Shown: positions 63,986 through 64,000 of the stretch, piece after piece
How the letters are laid out: each line of letters starts with the position of its first letter
Position numbering within the stretch: position 1 is the first letter of the stretch
NCBI GenBank assembly: GCA_001449105.1
Contig: LNIY01000056.1
Span: 22,503-86,502 of the forward strand
DNA length: 64,000 bases
Direction of reading: 5' to 3'
DNA from: Caulobacter vibrioides
GTDB taxonomy: Bacteria; Pseudomonadota; Alphaproteobacteria; Caulobacterales; Caulobacteraceae
Notes under the pieces: model-generated
The model's input: the letters and a program-made list of their open reading frames with translations, nothing else
Told to the model about the DNA's origin: nothing
The model's database searches: none
Translations under genes and position numbers: made by a program

Positions 63986-64000
63986 CCGAAGATCCTCCCC

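Overview
The window looks like chromosomal DNA of a Caulobacter-type alphaproteobacterium. It has very high GC, NNC/NNG-dominated codons, frequent GTG and TTG starts, and short ATGA/TGATG overlaps between genes. Lineage-typical genes are present: the CenR-like response regulator, the NtrZ-like periplasmic protein, the TimA/Tim44-like protein and a Caulobacter-like DnaA. dnaA with rpsT near the left edge suggests a position fairly close to the replication origin, but I see no origin-like DnaA-box cluster. No rRNA, tRNA, CRISPR array, prophage or insertion sequence is visible.

Layout. 1-5.2 kb: end of alkB, then dnaA, rpsT, an enoyl-CoA hydratase, a TraB/GumN-like protein and mutM on the minus strand. 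5.3-10.3 kb: ubiE-ubiB, a HIT protein, a mesaconyl-CoA hydratase divergent from mdh. 10.5-22 kb: an accessory-flavoured stretch with a CBS protein, a QorB-like reductase with its HxlR regulator, DUF1993, a less GC-rich island (SOS-box small membrane protein, WYL-like protein, hypothetical), an Ada-like repair protein, DUF2244/nth, an MFS/MarR pair, DUF2218/PadR, a lipoprotein, oxyR and an ATP-grasp protein. 22-26.3 kb: PfkB kinase and hisBHAFE. 26.4-33.4 kb: cell-envelope genes (Smr, mltA, timA, secB, cenR, an L,D-transpeptidase, yggS, ThiE-like, ntrZ, DUF3576). 33.6-44.7 kb: leuS-lptE-holA, murJ, trpS, nfuA, a nitroreductase-family gene, a lipoprotein, and tsaB-rimI-fur. 44.7-52.7 kb: a minus-strand run miaB-phoH-ybeY-corC-lnt-xre-metK-trmB. 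52.8-60.1 kb: ppa, then rimP-nusA-ylxR-infB. 60.2-64 kb: a lectin/aerolysin-like candidate pore-forming protein, two exported proteins and a PLP aminotransferase.

How the genes work together. Most of the window is housekeeping: translation (leuS, trpS, rpsT, rimP-nusA-infB, trmB, miaB, ybeY), replication and repair (dnaA, holA, mutM, nth, alkB, Ada-like), envelope biogenesis (lptE, murJ, lnt, mltA, secB), quinone and histidine synthesis, and metal/redox control (fur, oxyR, nfuA, YqjI-like PadR).

The most unusual items are: (1) a 372-residue protein that looks like a beta-trefoil lectin joined to an aerolysin-type module; (2) a 34-residue single-pass membrane protein behind a promoter whose spacer holds an exact GTTC-N7-GTTC LexA box, recalling the SOS division inhibitor SidA; (3) at least six families of long intergenic hairpin repeats placed at gene ends; (4) four copies of GATATATC around a MarR and a PadR gene; and (5) structured leaders before rimP and leuS.
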